Of a stretch of 64,000 nucleotides of DNA, positions 1 to 12,783 are shown one piece after another. The stretch is from Leuctra nigra. Its lineage: Eukaryota > Arthropoda > Insecta > Plecoptera > Leuctridae. The position numbers and the translations under genes are program-made. The DNA lies in NCBI GenBank assembly GCA_934045905.1, contig OW203762.1:10817647-10881646 (forward strand), written 5' to 3'. Position 1 is the first letter of the stretch; every line of letters starts with the position of its first letter. The notes beneath the pieces were generated by a model, which did no database searches, was not told the origin of the DNA, and saw only the letters and a list, made by a program, of their open reading frames with translations.

Positions 1-3000
1 TGTCGGGACAGTCGAGCTCTACACGGACGGCAAAGAGGTGGGTGGATCCAGACCAATGTGTCGGCACAGTCGCGCTCTACACGGACGGCAAAGAGGTGGG
101 TGGATCCAGACCACTGTGTCGGGACAGTCGCGCTCTACACGGACGGCAAAGAGGTGGGTGGATCCAGACCAATGTGTCGGCACAGTCGCGCTCTACACGG
201 ACGGCAAAGAGGTGGGTGGATCCAGACCAATGTGTCGGGACAGTCGCGCTCTACACGGACGGCAAAGAGGTGGGTGGATCCAGACCAATGTGTCGGGACA
301 GTCGCGCTCTACACGGACGGCAAAGAGGTGGGTGGATCCAGACCAATGTGTCGGGACAGTCGCGCTCTACACGGACGGCAAAGAGGTGGGTGGATCCAGA
401 CCAATGTGTCGGCACAGTCGCGCTCTACACGGACGGCAAAGAGGTGGGTGGAACCAGACCAATGTGTCGGGACAGTCGCGCTCTACACGGACGGCAAAGA
501 GGTGGGTGGATCCAGACCAATGTGTCGGGACAGTCGCGCTCTACACGGACGGCAAAGAGGTGGGTGGATCCAGACCAATGTGTCGGGACGGTCGCGCTCT
601 ACACGGACGGCAAAGAGGTGGGTGGATCCAGACCAATGTGTCGGCACAGTCGCGCTCTACACGGACGGCAAAGAGGTGGGTGGATCCAGACCAATGTGTC
701 GGGACAGTCGCGCTCTACACGGACGGCAAAGAGGTGGGTGGATCCAGACCAATGTGTCGGGACAGTCGCGCTCTACACGGACGGCAAAGAGGTGGGTGGA
801 TCCAGACCAATGTGTCGGGACAGTCGCGCTCTACACGGACGGCAAAGAGGTGGGTGGATCCAGACCACTGTGTCGGGACAGTCGCGCTCTACACGGACGG
901 CAAAGAGGTGGGTGGATCCAGACCAATGTGTCGGGACAGTCGCGCTCTACACGGACGGCAAAGAGGTGGGTGGATCCAGACCAATGTGTCGGGACAGTCG
1001 CGCTCTACACGGACGGCAAAGAGGTGGGTGGATCCAGACCAATGTGTCGGGACAGTCGCGCTCTACACGGACGGGAAAGAGGTGGGTGGATCCAGACCAA
1101 TGTGTCGGCACAGTCGCGCTCTACACGGACGGCAAAGAGGTGGGTGGATCCAGACCAATGTGTCGGCACAGTCGCGCTCTACACGGACGGCAAAGAGGTG
1201 GGTGGATCCAGACCAATGTGTCGACACAGCCGCGCTCTACACGGACGGCAAAGAGGTGGGTGGATCCAGACCAATGTGTCGGCACAGTCGCGCTCTACAC
1301 GGACGGCAAAGAGGTGGGTGGATCCAGACCAATGTGTCGGGACAGTCGCGCTCTACACGGACGGGAAAGAGGTGGGTGGATCCAGACCAATGTGTCGGGA
1401 CAGTCGCGCTCTACACGGACGGCAAAGAGGTGGGTGGATCCAGACCAATGTGTCGGGACAGTCGCGCTCTACACGGACGGCAAAGAGGTGGGTGGATCCA
1501 GACCAATGTGTCGGGACAGTCGCGCTCTACACGGACGGCAAAGAGGTGTGTGGATCCAGACCACTGTGTCGGGACAGTCGCGCTCTACACGGACGGGAAA
1601 GAGGTGGGTGGATCCAGACCAATGTGTCGGGACAGTCGCGCTCTACACGGACGGCAAAGAGGTGGGTGGATCCAGACCAATGTGTCGGGACAGTCGCGCT
1701 CTACACGGACGGCAAAGAGGTGGGTGGATCCAGACCAATGTGTCGGGACAGTCGCGCTCTACACGGACGGGAAAGAGGTGGGTGGATCCAGACCAATGTG
1801 TCGGGACAGTCGCGCTCTACACGGACGGCAAAGAGGTGGGTGGATCCAGACCAATGTGTCGGCACAGTCGCGCTCTACACGGACTGGAAAGAGGTGTGTG
1901 GATCCAGACCACTGTGTCGGGACAGTCGCGCTCTACACGGACGGCAAAGAGGTGGGTGGATCCAGACCAATGTGTCGGGACAGTCGCGCTCTACACGGAC
2001 GGCAAAGAGGTGGGTGGATCCAGACCAATGTGTCGGGACAGTCGCGCTCTACACGGACGGCAAAGAGGTGGGTGGATCCAGACCAATGTGTCGGCACAGT
2101 CGCGCTCTACACGGACGGCAAAGAGGTGGGTGGATCCAGACCAATGTGTCGGGACAGTCGCGCTCTACACGGACGGCAAAGAGGTGGGTGGATCCAGACC
2201 AATGTGTCGGGACAGTCGCGCTCTACACGGACGGCAAAGAGGTGGGTGGATCCAGACCAATGTGTCGGGACAGTCGCGCTCTACACGGACGGCAAAGAGG
2301 TGGGTGGATCCAGACCAATGTGTCGGGACAGTCGCGCTCTACACGGACGGCAAAGAGGTGGGTGGATCCAGACCAATGTGTCGGCACAGTCGCGCTCTAC
2401 ACGGACGGCAAAGAGGTGGGTGGATCCAGACCAATGTGTCGGCACAGTCGCGCTCTACACGGACGGCAAAGAGGTGGGTGGATCCAGACCAATGTGTCGG
2501 GACAGTCGCGCTCTACACGGACGGCAAAGAGGTGGGTGGATCCAGACCAATGTGTCGGGACAGTCGCGCTCTACACGGACGGCAAAGAGGTGGGTGGATC
2601 CAGACCAATGTGTCGGGACAGTCGCGCTCTACACGGACGGGAAAGAGGTGGGTGGATCCAGACCAATGTGTAGGGACAGTCGCGCTCTACACGGACGGCA
2701 AAGAGGTGGGTGGAACCAGACCAATGTGTCGGGACAGTCGCGCTCTACACGGACGGCAAAGAGGTGGGTGGATCCAGACCAATGTGTCGGGACAGTCGCG
2801 CTCTACACGGACGGCAAAGAGGTGGGTGGGTCCAGACCAATGTGTCGGGACAGTCGCGCTCTACACGGACGGCAAAGAGGTGGGTGGATCCAGACCAATG
2901 TGTCGGGACAGTCGCGCTCTACACGGACGGCAAAGAGGTGGGTGGATCCAGACCAATGTGTCGGGACAGTCGCGCTCTACACGGACGGCAAAGAGGTGGG

Positions 3001-5611
3001 TGGATCCAGACCAATGTGTCGGGACAGTCGCGCTCTACACGGACGGGAAAGAGGTGGGTGGATCCAGACCAATGTGTCGGGACAGTCGCGCTCTACACGG
3101 ACGGCAAAGAGGTGGGTGGATCCAGACCAATGTGTCGGCACAGTCGCGCTCTACACGGACTGGAAAGAGGTGTGTGGATCCAGACCACTGTGTCGGGACA
3201 GTCGCGCTCTACACGGACGGCAAAGAGGTGGGTGGATCCAGACCAATGTGTCGGGACAGTCGCGCTCTACACGGACGGCAAAGAGGTGGGTGGATCCAGA
3301 CCAATGTGTCGGGACAGTCGCGCTCTACACGGACGGCAAAGAGGTGGGTGGATCCAGACCAATGTGTCGGCACAGTCGCGCTCTACACGGACGGCAAAGA
3401 GGTGGGTGGATCCAGACCAATGTGTCGGGACAGTCGCGCTCTACACGGACGGCAAAGAGGTGGGTGGATCCAGACCAATGTGTCGGGACAGTCGCGCTCT
3501 ACACGGACGGCAAAGAGGTGGGTGGATCCAGACCAATGTGTCGGGACAGTCGCGCTCTACACGGACGGCAAAGAGGTGGGTGGATCCAGACCAATGTGTC
3601 GGCACAGTCGCGCTCTACACGGACGGCAAAGAGGTGGGTGGATCCAGACCAATGTGTCGGCACAGTCGCGCTCTACACGGACGGCAAAGAGGTGGGTGGA
3701 TCCAGACCAATGTGTCGGGACAGTCGCGCTCTACACGGACGGCAAAGAGGTGGGTGGATCCAGACCAATGTGTCGGGACAGTCGCGCTCTACACGGACGG
3801 CAAAGAGGTGGGTGGATCCAGACCAATGTGTCGGGACAGTCGCGCTCTACACGGACGGGAAAGAGGTGGGTGGATCCAGACCAATGTGTAGGGACAGTCG
3901 CGCTCTACACGGACGGCAAAGAGGTGGGTGGAACCAGACCAATGTGTCGGGACAGTCGCGCTCTACACGGACGGCAAAGAGGTGGGTGGATCCAGACCAA
4001 TGTGTCGGGACAGTCGCGCTCTACACGGACGGCAAAGAGGTGGGTGGATCCAGACCAATGTGTCGGGACAGTCGCGCTCTACACGGACGGCAAAGAGGTG
4101 GGTGGATCCAGACCAATGTGTCGGGACAGTCGCGCTCTACACGGACGGCAAAGAGGTGGGTGGATCCAGACCAATGTGTCGGGACAGTCGCGCTCTACAC
4201 GGACGGCAAAGAGGTGGGTGGATCCAGACCAATGTGTCGGCACAGTCGCGCTCTACACGGACGGCAAAGAGGTGGGTGGATCCAGACCAATGTGTCGGGA
4301 CAGTCGCGCTCTACACGGACGGCAAAGAGGTGGGTGGATCCAGACCAATGTGTCGGGACAGTCGCGCTCTACACGGACGGCAAAGAGGTGGGTGGATCCA
4401 GACCAATGTGTCGGGACAGTCGCGCTCTACACGGACGGGAAAGAGGTGGGTGGATCCAGACCAATGTGTAGGGACAGTCGCGCTCTACACGGACGGCAAA
4501 GAGGTGGGTGGAACCAGACCAATGTGTCGGGACAGTCGCGCTCTACACGGACGGCAAAGAGGTGGGTGGATCCAGACCAATGTGTCGGGACAGTCGCGCT
4601 CTACACGGACGGCAAAGAGGTGGGTGGGTCCAGACCAATGTGTCGGGACAGTCGCGCTCTACACGGACGGCAAAGAGGTGGGTGGATCCAGACCAATGTG
4701 TCGGGACAGTCGCGCTCTACACGGACGGCAAAGAGGTGGGTGGATCCAGACCAATGTGTCGGGACAGTCGCGCTCTATACGGACGGCAAAGAGGTGGGTG
4801 GATCCAGACCAATGTGTCGGGACAGTCGCGCTCTACACGGACGGGAAAGAGGTGGGTGGATCCAGACCAATGTGTCGGGACAGTCGCGCTCTACACGGAC
4901 GGCAAAGAGGTGGGTGGATCCAGACCAATGTGTCGGCACAGTCGCGCTCTACACGGACGGCAAAGAGGTGGGTGGATCCAGACCAATGTGTCGGGACAGT
5001 CGCGCTCTACACGGACGGCAAAGAGGTGGGTGGATCCAGACCAATGTGTCGGGACAGTCGCGCTCTACACGGACGGGAAAGAGGTGGGTGGATCCAGACC
5101 AATGTGTAGGGACAGTCGCGCTCTACACGGACGGCAAAGAGGTGGGTGGAACCAGACCAATGTGTCGGGACAGTCGCGCTCTACACGGACGGCAAAGAGG
5201 TGGGTGGATCCAGACCAATGTGTCGGGACAGTCGCGCTCTACACGGACGGGAAAGAGGTGGGTGGATCCAGACCAATGTGTCGGGACAGTCGCGCTCTAC
5301 ACGGACGGCAAAGAGGTGGGTGGATCCAGACCAATGTGTCGGCACAGTCGCGCTCTACACGGACGGCAAAGAGGTGGGTGGATCCAGACCAATGTGTCGG
5401 GACAGTCGCGCTCTACACGGACGGCAAAGAGGTGGGTGGATCCAGACCAATGTGTCGGGACAGTCGCGCTCTACACGGACGGCAAAGAGGTGGGTGGATC
5501 CAGACCACTGTGTCGGTACAGTCGCGCTCTACACGGACGGCAAAGAGGTGGGTGGATCCAGACCAATGTGTCGGGACAGTCGCGCTCTACACGGACGGCA
5601 AAGAGGTGGGT
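1..5611 (+). repeat. 58-bp tandem array on a channel exon's donor edge (about 97 copies)
   Basis: Near-identical 58-bp units run from the first base to about 5611. Each unit contains a coding stretch reading VGTVALYTDGKE followed by GTGGGT, a usable splice donor, then GGATCCAGACCAAT. Because 58 is not a multiple of 3 and the unit has no stop in any plus-strand frame, all three frames stay open for kilobases. Those long ORFs are by-products. Point variants (GGGACAG/GGCACAG, GGATCC/GGAACC, CAAAGAG/GAAAGAG) recur in blocks. A TAG variant at about 2671, 3889, 4469 and 5107 is always followed by the GGAACC variant, and the spacings are 21, 10 and 11 units, so higher-order duplication has occurred. 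The left end lies outside the window. Confidence 0.97.
5548..5605 (+). CDS. Channel exon, 3' end only (cyclic-nucleotide-binding domain, beta strands)
   Basis: The last array copy reads V-G-T-V-A-L-Y-T-D-G-K-E and stops at donor GTGGGT (5606). This matches the early beta strands of an HCN/CNG nucleotide-binding domain, where a GxV-x-V strand is followed by an (N)KEM segment. It joins in phase 0 to the next exon, giving GKE-MRHIEDGGHFGE. The exon's 5' end cannot be placed: it is buried in the array or lies left of the window. In this reading frame a TAG at 4469-4471 means translated sequence cannot extend further left than 4472. The start given here is only the last unit boundary. Confidence 0.6.
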
Positions 5612-6450
5612 AAGGATGGATCGGGTTCCACGTGCTGATGAAGTGACACAATTACACAATTTGCATAAAACGAAGTATAGCTATAATTGACCAAGATAAG
5701 GCAATTACATTAAATGTCGCAACGTGTTTACATGTGCGTAAAGAGCATTAAAATGTACTATTACTCTGAATACTTGTAATTAGATTCAGCACAGTAAGAT
5801 AGACAAAGAAACACAATATAAACATCGTACAATAAAACCAGATCATTTACGATGATGATTTTAGATTTAAAAGCCAATTGTTCTTGACGCTGCAGTGTAG
5901 GAAACTCGGTTCAAACTCCGTGTTAAGCTCCTCTTGAAATATGCGCAAATTACTCGTTGGCCGCGGCCGATTGACAAAAGCGGAGGCTAGTTGTCGCTGT
6001 GACGGCGTCGCTAGAAGTTCGTAGTAGATCTGGGCAGGTCGATGGACCTCGCACCAAAACCTCTCGAAGCTGCGACCTCTCGAGTTGACGGTCTTGACCG
6101 CACTACCCTTCCTTCGTTCTCACACGGGGGGTAGATCACCCTCCCTCACACGCGACATTTCTTCTCAGGTCGTTGCCCCGAGATGGCTCCACACGTAAAC
6201 TTAGAACCACTAATTCCTCTAAGCTAGAACCATATACTGCAACACGGGCGTACCATTACAGGTGGAACCAGACCAATGTGTCGGGACAGTCGCGGAGTAT
6301 GTGAAGGTATTTGATCTTCACAAATATCTTGGCATAAAATATTTTAAAACTTCCCTCTTCCCATTAGAGTCAAATTAGGTATACTAGGTATCTGTTCTTG
6401 CCAGCTGTTACAGCAGTGAAGATGTAAATATGCTAATGTGTGTGTTGAAG
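5612..6450 (+). other. Intron of the channel gene
   Basis: This intron is AT-rich to about 5880, then GC-rich to about 6230. I recognise nothing in the GC-rich part. It ends at acceptor TTGAAG before 6451. Confidence 0.5.
6261..6295 (+). repeat. Isolated fragment of the 58-bp array unit
   Basis: A 35-bp piece matches the array unit (GGTGGAACCAGACCAATGTG followed by TCGGGACAGTCGCGG). It lies alone, 650 bp downstream of the array and in the same orientation. It carries the GGAACC variant and is cut off just before the conserved TCTACACGGACGG core. Confidence 0.85.
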
Positions 6451-6581
6451 ATGCGCCATATTGAGGACGGCGGCCATTTCGGCGAGACTGCCGTTGTCCT
6501 TGACAACACGATGCGCGTCTCCGCTGTCGTGGCCTTGGAGTGCTGCGAGCTCTACATCTTGCCGCAAGCAGATTTCCGCAG
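6451..6581 (+). CDS. Channel exon: cyclic-nucleotide-binding domain core
   Basis: The exon encodes MRHIEDGGHFGETAVVLD, then NTMRVSAVVALECCELYIL and PQADFR. The FGE motif of the phosphate-binding cassette and the following arginine (MRVSAV) align with the ligand-contacting residues of HCN/CNG channels, and C-x-LY-x-L matches the last beta strand. It opens at TTGAAG|ATG and closes at CGCAG|GTCAGC: 131 nt, phase 0 in and phase 2 out. The family is clear. The subtype (HCN-like, CNG-like or a divergent insect HCN paralogue) is not, because the transmembrane part lies outside the window. Confidence 0.85.
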
Positions 6582-6763
6582 GTCAGCAACTCTTATAACA
6601 CGCTGTGCCAATTCTTGAGATTTCCCGTTTTGAAGCCGTTCTCATTTTTAACACGTAAAATAGTTGACAACTAGACCTTGGCTGTCAACTTTTTTTATTT
6701 TGTAAAGAAAGACGGAAATTACTCTTGATCACGAAGTCATCGAAAAACAATTAAAATAATAAA

Positions 6764-7140
6764 CCGGGTGGCACAAAAAAATCACCCTGTTTGAGATGTC
6801 ACTATATCGAAACTATTATAGATAGGATTCTGAAATGTGTACACATATTAGAAAACATACCAAAATTTAATATGTGCAAGTTTTAAAAACATTACTATTG
6901 TAGGAAAAAAGTTACAGCTGTTCAAATTTGGGTGTCAAAAAATTGATTATACAGAGCTCAAATAGCGCGCGTCGAGAAAACTTCTAATGGCCGGGACTCT
7001 GTTTCTTCAAAACTACGTACGATATCAAGCTGAAAATTTTAAATTATATTGAAAATATATTACGATCGATTGTGTAAAAATTTCAATCAATTTGAATGAA
7101 TGGAACGAAAATTATGGAATCTTGACGTTGAGCTTGAAAA
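6764..7140. repeat. Dispersed repeat, copy 1
   Basis: This segment begins CCGGGTGGCACA. It shares blocks such as GTTACAGCTGTT, ACGGAGCTCAAATAGC-like and GGCCGGGAC...CTGTTTCTTCAAAACTAC with 63264-63600, in the same orientation. No coding capacity is seen. Confidence 0.7.
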
Positions 7141-7298
7141 CAGAATAATGGGAAAATAATCACTTTTATAACGTGTGTAATAAAAGTTTAGAAAATAATC
7201 TACATAGGTATTATGACTTTACGCTCAACTTCAAGATTCCATAATTTTCGTTCCATCCATTCAAATTGATTGAAATTTTTACACAATCGATCTTAAAT
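7055..7298. repeat. Inverted repeat (hairpin)
   Basis: The left arm (about 7061-7142, GATTGTGTAAAAATTTCAAT...) is the reverse complement of 7210-7293. The loop is about 70 bp. It abuts the larger foldback element that follows and may be its subterminal region. Confidence 0.75.
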
Positions 7299-8526
7299 AT
7301 ATTTTTGAGCGAGCGAAGCGAGCGTCTCCTTTTGGCTCTTTTGGCACAAACCTCTGTTTTTTTTTTTTTTTTTTTTTTTTTTGATTTTATTTTCCGTTTA
7401 CTGACGCTATACAGGTCAGAGTTTTTCTTCGATTGAATTTTGCACACATGTGGAGACAACCTTTTCTGTTTGCTGACCCCTAATTTTTTTTAAAAGAATT
7501 GATTGGTTAAAATTTAAATAAACATCTCCTGATGGTAGGCTGAAAATGACAATGGTCTTCGATAAATCTGTTCAAACTCATATTTTGGCTATACAGGTCA
7601 GAGTTTTTCTTCGATCGAGCTGAAATTTTGCACACATGTAAAACCAACCTTCTCTGTTTGCATACCATTTTTTTTTAAAAATCCATTAATTGGTTAAAAT
7701 TTAAATAAATATCTCCTGATAGGCTGAAAAATTAAAACGGTCTTCGATAATTCTGATCAAACTCATATTTTGCATGATCATTAAGACCAATATTGTCTCT
7801 TATTTTACAAAATTTCATCCCAATCAGTAAAGAACGTATGAATGTATTGACATTTTTAATATCTGTCAGTAATGAAGTATCGAAATGAATGTTTTCCAGT
7901 GCCAATTGAATTGATTCTGATTTGCTTTATGAACCAGGTGCTTAGATGCTATTTTAAAGTTTCGATGAAAAGCATAATACTTTTAAGTTGATATCATAAT
8001 CAATTCAATATGGATGTATAAGTGTTCTGTGCGTTGTGTACGCATTTCTGGTTCGAGAATTTGCACGTACCCGTGCTCGCTCATCAACGCGTTACATTGA
8101 GCGTTTTCCTAGTTATTTAAATTTTAACCAACGAATGGATTTCAAAAAAATTAGGTTCTTGAAACAGAAAAGGTTGTCTCTACATGTGTGCAAAATTTCA
8201 GCTCGATCGAAGAAAAACTCTGACCTGTATGGCCAAAATATGAGTTTGATCAGTTTTATCGAAGACATTGTCATTTTTCAACCTACCATCAGGAGATGTT
8301 TATTTAAATTTTAGCCAAAGAATGGATTTCAAAAAATTTTGGGGTCTGCAAACAGAAAAGGTTGTCTCCACATGTGTGCAAAATTTCAGGTCGATCGAAG
8401 AAAAACTGTGACTTGTATATCGTCAGGCAGCAGAAAAAAAACCACACAAAAATACAAAAAAAACAGAGGTCTGTGCCAAAAGAGCCAAAAGGAGACGCTC
8501 GCTTCGCTCGCTCAAAAATATATTTA
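7297..8526. mobile_element. Foldback element, 1.2 kb
   Basis: The ends are inverted repeats built around GAGCGAGCGAAGCGAGCG...CCAAAAGAGCC: left about 7303-7355, right about 8460-8520. Inside, a block with TTCGATCGAGCTGAAATTTT and a block with TTAAATAAACATCTCCTGAT occur several times in both orientations. A poly(T) tract covers 7357-7382. No transposase ORF is present, so it is non-autonomous. A degraded relative lies near 26810-27110. Confidence 0.75.
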
Positions 8527-9701
8527 TAATATATAATGAGCTAATAACAAAAATGAAATTTCAGATGTTCGCTTTATTTGCGAGCATTACTACTTGCTAT
8601 GCTCTCTCGAGGTACTCTCTTTGTCCATTTTGGCCTGTACTGCCCAGGTCACACCGGTAAACTCGACTAATGAATATAAAATTTCTCACACACCAGCGGT
8701 CACGTGTACTACAATGCTTCTTTTTCAGTTAAATCCATCCGCTGATTGGCTGAACTGTGAGAATGAAATGTGGGTCCGATTAATTTAAAAGATTGTTTTT
8801 TTGGGGGGACCAACAATTTGTTTCATTTTCTAATCGGTCATGAACCCCAAGAGTTTCTGGCAGTTTAAGCTTATTTTGGAATATTGACCAATTTGGTTTA
8901 TCGAGAGAAAATTATTCGCAGCACATTCATTACTAAATAATCATTCGGTTTGTCTTGGCAGCTTTAGATTTGAATAGAATACAAAGGCTTGATTATCAAC
9001 CTAATATTAACCTTTTTAACAAGGAGTGTGGTTCTTGCACGATCAATTGACGACTCAATTTTAATTTATCATATTACAAAATGCCCGATCGGATTGTTTG
9101 AGAAATATTGTTATTTGAAATGGCCGTTGCTTCTTATGAGATAATTGAAACACCTAACATTACACATTTGGTGGCAGATGTGGGTCCTCTATTCTTGAAC
9201 TTGAACAATCAACCTCAACATTATCGACTCATTGTGGTGGAAGTTCCTACTTTGTTGTGATTGTAATTGTGACTTTTTGTGTTATATTATTGTGAAACTT
9301 AATTAATTTAATTTGAATGGGAAAACGCTTTTTGTAACGCTTTGATAAGTGAGCACCTGTATTGCCCTCATAAAAAGAACAAAATTAGTACTACATTATT
9401 ATCTGTTTCATTGCAACATTCTTGCATCCATCTTACTGATAATCTACAGGTGCTAAAGTGCATAGCATTAATTTTTGATAGATCAATAATTGTGACATTT
9501 CAAAATAATTTAAAGATGCCACATTTCGCTGACATTCTTTAAAACATAATATATTGTTGATCTTGATTTCCCCACTAAATCTCAATTTTATCAGACGAGT
9601 TTCACTTGATATTCATTCAGTTCAGGAGACTCAGTTTAACTCCTGACTTCATTCAGAAGATTAATTAATTCAATGATTTTTTGAAAATACTGTAATGAAG
9701 C
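8527..9701. other. Intron sequence, nothing recognised
   Basis: AT-rich intron of the channel gene. No conserved coding segment, RNA gene or repeat was recognised; short ORFs here look like chance. Confidence 0.4.
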
Positions 9702-9886
9702 CAGGGGACCTATTTTCGAGATCGTTCGAGCTCTCGCATAATCGAGCGTGACGTCAAAGTGGCGTCCGTCCGAAGGAAATAGCATCCAATAAGCCAAATC
9801 AGTTTATTGTTTTGTTTCGTCTGACGTCAGGCGGCCGTGAATCCGTATGATATTTGACTCGAACGATCTCGAAAATAGCACCCCAG
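9702..9886. mobile_element. Short MITE with long terminal inverted repeats
   Basis: It begins CAGGGGACCTATTTTCGAGA and ends with the near-exact inverse (TCTCGAAAATAGCACCCCAG). The TIRs are about 27 bp, extending into GATCGTTCGAG / CTCGAACGATC, and the total is about 185 bp. No ORF is present. The GGG-CCTATTYT ends resemble those of the palindromic element at 13180-13316. Confidence 0.8.
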
Positions 9887-10063
9887 GCATGCTTTATAAT
9901 AAAACGTTAGATCGGAAAAACTTTACAAACCAAAAAAAACATACAGATTCCCGAGCCAAAAACTGAATATGAGACTCATGGCTTAAATAATATGTTTGTG
10001 AAGTGAAACTTTGCTGTTACATTACACACAATTGGCATGGCATTGTGTTTTCTCTTCTTGCAG

Positions 10064-10163
10064 AGTTATGAATCAGTATCCTGAGCTGCTCGACAACCTT
10101 CAACAACTGACGTCTCGCAGGCACGACAGAAAGCAGCGCAGCAAGTCCTACAGTGAACAATAG
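10064..10163 (+). CDS. Channel terminal coding exon
   Basis: Acceptor TTCTTGCAG precedes A|GTTATGAATCAGTATCC. With the phase-2 AG of the previous exon it reads RVMNQYPELLDNLQQLTSRR, then HDRKQRSKSYSEQ and a TAG stop at 10161. VMNQYPELLDNL matches the C-helix of an HCN-type nucleotide-binding domain (the F-x-x-V-L-x-x-YP region). The protein ends about 30 residues after the domain, a short tail compared with most HCN channels. The stop codon lies inside the first unit of the tandem array that follows. AATAAA hexamers at 10888 and 10984 are possible poly(A) signals. Confidence 0.85.
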
Positions 10164-10480
10164 AGTCATGCATTGTCGTACAGTGAACCTGAGTGAACCT
10201 GAGTCATTCATTGTCCTACAGTGAACAGTAGAGTCATTCATTGTCCTACAGTGAACAGTAGAGTCATTCATTGTCCTACAGTGAACAATTGAGTCATTCA
10301 TTGTCCTACAGTGAACAGTAGAGTCATTAATTGTCCTACAGAGAACAGTAGAGTCATTCATTGTCCTACAGTGAACAATGCGTCATTCATTGTCCTACAG
10401 TGAACAGTAGAGTCATGCATTGTCCTACAGGGACCAGTAGAATATAATAATGTGTTCATTGTCCTACACTGAACTCTAAC
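10146..10480 (+). repeat. 30-bp tandem array spanning the channel stop codon and 3' UTR
   Basis: About ten units of TCCTACAGTGAACARTAGAG plus TCATTCATTG begin in the last six codons of the terminal exon. The unit is 30 bp, so the stop TAG recurs in phase in most copies. Copies decay after about 10440. Confidence 0.93.
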
Positions 10481-11971
10481 ACAATATTGTGTTTATTGTC
10501 CTACTCATTATAACAATACATTGTTTCACTTGTGCTATGTCAAATTTATTTAACGCGTTGATAAGAGAGCATAGCATGTGAATCAATGCGAACAGGATTT
10601 CCCTGACACGCAGAAATACACAAGACATCTGCCACTGATCAACATAGTCTCAATAGAATACACTGTACAAAAACAAAACGTGTAAAAGGACTGCCAAGCA
10701 CCTTTCCACCTAAATGTATTGAGATCTAAAAAGAGGACCAAAGAAAATTTCGTTAGAACATGTTTGCACTTAAAATTAGTGAAATCATTTTGCCCTGTGC
10801 CGCCAAGAAGTACACTTAACTTTGTGCCTGAATATGGCATAAAATGAGCTTCTAAATTTCAAACATTAACCGTAAAAAATCTAAACAAATAAAAAATCTA
10901 AATAATTTAAAAACAAAATTAAAAAATTAAAAAAAAGCTTGGCGCATTGCGCTTAAAAGAGGGCATCACAAGAAGATAAGAATAATAAACTACGCTGGTC
11001 AGTTCAGGTCTCTACTCAATGTCCACGCATTTGCAAACAGTCTGATCTATAGAGGGTATTGCAGACTCTAGAAACTCGGTCTCTTAATATCTTGAATTGC
11101 TCCACAAACATCCAACCAGTGGCGTAAATTCAGATTTCGGGCACCCCCTCAGCATATTTTTTGCCCCCTCCCCCCCCCCCCCGGTACTTTCTTAATTGCC
11201 AATAATACCGTAAATAATTTAAAAATATATGTGTATTCTTTTTGAATATTAAATACAACTTTTCAATTATTGTAAATCCATTTAATGTGTGCTGTGGATT
11301 TTTGTAGTATGCACTGGCGTAAATTCGATGTTGCAACCCCGCAGTTTCGGCGGGGGGGGGATGGAATGAATACCATAAAAGCAAAAATATCGATAATCGA
11401 TAGAAAGAGAAATAGAAGTAATCTGAAGAATTAGATGATAAAATCGACCAAAATATGTATTTAAATCGCGTCAAAATGCACTAAATTCTGCAGTTAATTC
11501 AAACATTTTCCCCCCTACGCGGCTCGGACCCGCGAGAAGCTCTGGGCCCGCCCCTAGATATAAATCAGACCTGAGATTATCGTATTTTACCTTCTACTAT
11601 TACCTAACCTGTACTACAAAAATCCACATGAAGCAACTGGATTTACAGTAATTGAATAGGTGGTAATTAACATAAGCAAAATAATCTGAGTTTAAAATTC
11701 TTTTACGAATAATATAATGTGACTATGATGTGTGCATTTCATATGTTAGTGATGCCATATTTATTTCGAAGATAACGAACTAAAACAGTAAAACACATGA
11801 CAACCCTTCACTTCAAACCGCTCATGACGCATTCGACGGAGAACGTGGCTCTTAAGACAAGAATATTCGCAGTGTTTATCCGGGTCCAATGAAGCATTTC
11901 TCCACAAGTCCAATACTTTTTCTGATAATATATTGAGGAAAATGTACTCGATTTTCTTGGAGGTTACTCCA

Positions 11972-12295
11972 GATCGCAATCATTCTTCGAACGAACATTA
12001 ATTCATCTCTGAATGAAATTGCATCATGGTGGATCACCACATTTCAATGAAGCGCATTTATGTGAACAAACATGCTCTTTCTAGGCACAATAACCTGGAC
12101 ACTTACCCTATACATTTATCAAAACTATGAAAACATTGAATGGGAGGTTATTCCCGATCGCAATCATTCTTCGAACGAACATTAATTCATCTCTGAATGA
12201 AATTGCATCATGGTGGATCACCACATTTCAATGAAGCGCATTTATGTGATCAAACATGCTCTTTCTAGGCACAATAACCTAAACACTTACCCAAT
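11972..12295 (+). repeat. Direct duplication, about 140 bp, 183 bp apart
   Basis: GATCGCAATCATTCTTCGAA and the sequence through CTAGGCACAATAACCT occur at about 11972-12110 and again at about 12155-12293, with only a few differences. Confidence 0.9.
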
Positions 12296-12783
12296 ACCAT
12301 CCAATACATTTATCAAAACTATGCAAAAATAATTGAATGCCAAATCATTCCAATTTTCAGTAAAGTTATTAACATTTTACGGCAATTTTATATACGTGTT
12401 TCGAAAGTATGACAATTTTGTTTCATATTTAAAAAAGTCCACTTTTTTTACGCATTGGTTAGTAGACATTTCCTAATGTATAGAGCAGCAACTTTCACAC
12501 TCATATTGTTTCGCATAATGCGAACGCTATTTGCTTCAATCCATGTAGAGGGAAACCCTTTATCTGAGTTATTGACCTATGACACTAGGTCGGAGGTCGA
12601 AATGATTATTGAGAAGATAAACACTCCAGTCTAGAAGCATCTCCAGTCTTGAAAGCAGTTCAACTCAGACTAGTAGAGAAGCAAGAAGAAATCAACCGTA
12701 AGTTCCTCACTCATTGCTCGAATACAAGGTAGGTTCATACAATCATTGACTATTCGAGAAAATAAGGAACACAACTGACCTCT

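Noticed and set aside
38..5690. Long plus-strand ORFs (up to 1882 codons) in the first array
   Set aside because: A 58-bp stop-free unit keeps all three frames open; the peptides are the same 58-mer read in rotation. Only the last GTVALYTDGKE segment joins to a conserved domain.
5905..5922. tRNA-like B box (GGTTCAAACTCC)
   Set aside because: No A box at the right distance and no cloverleaf could be drawn.
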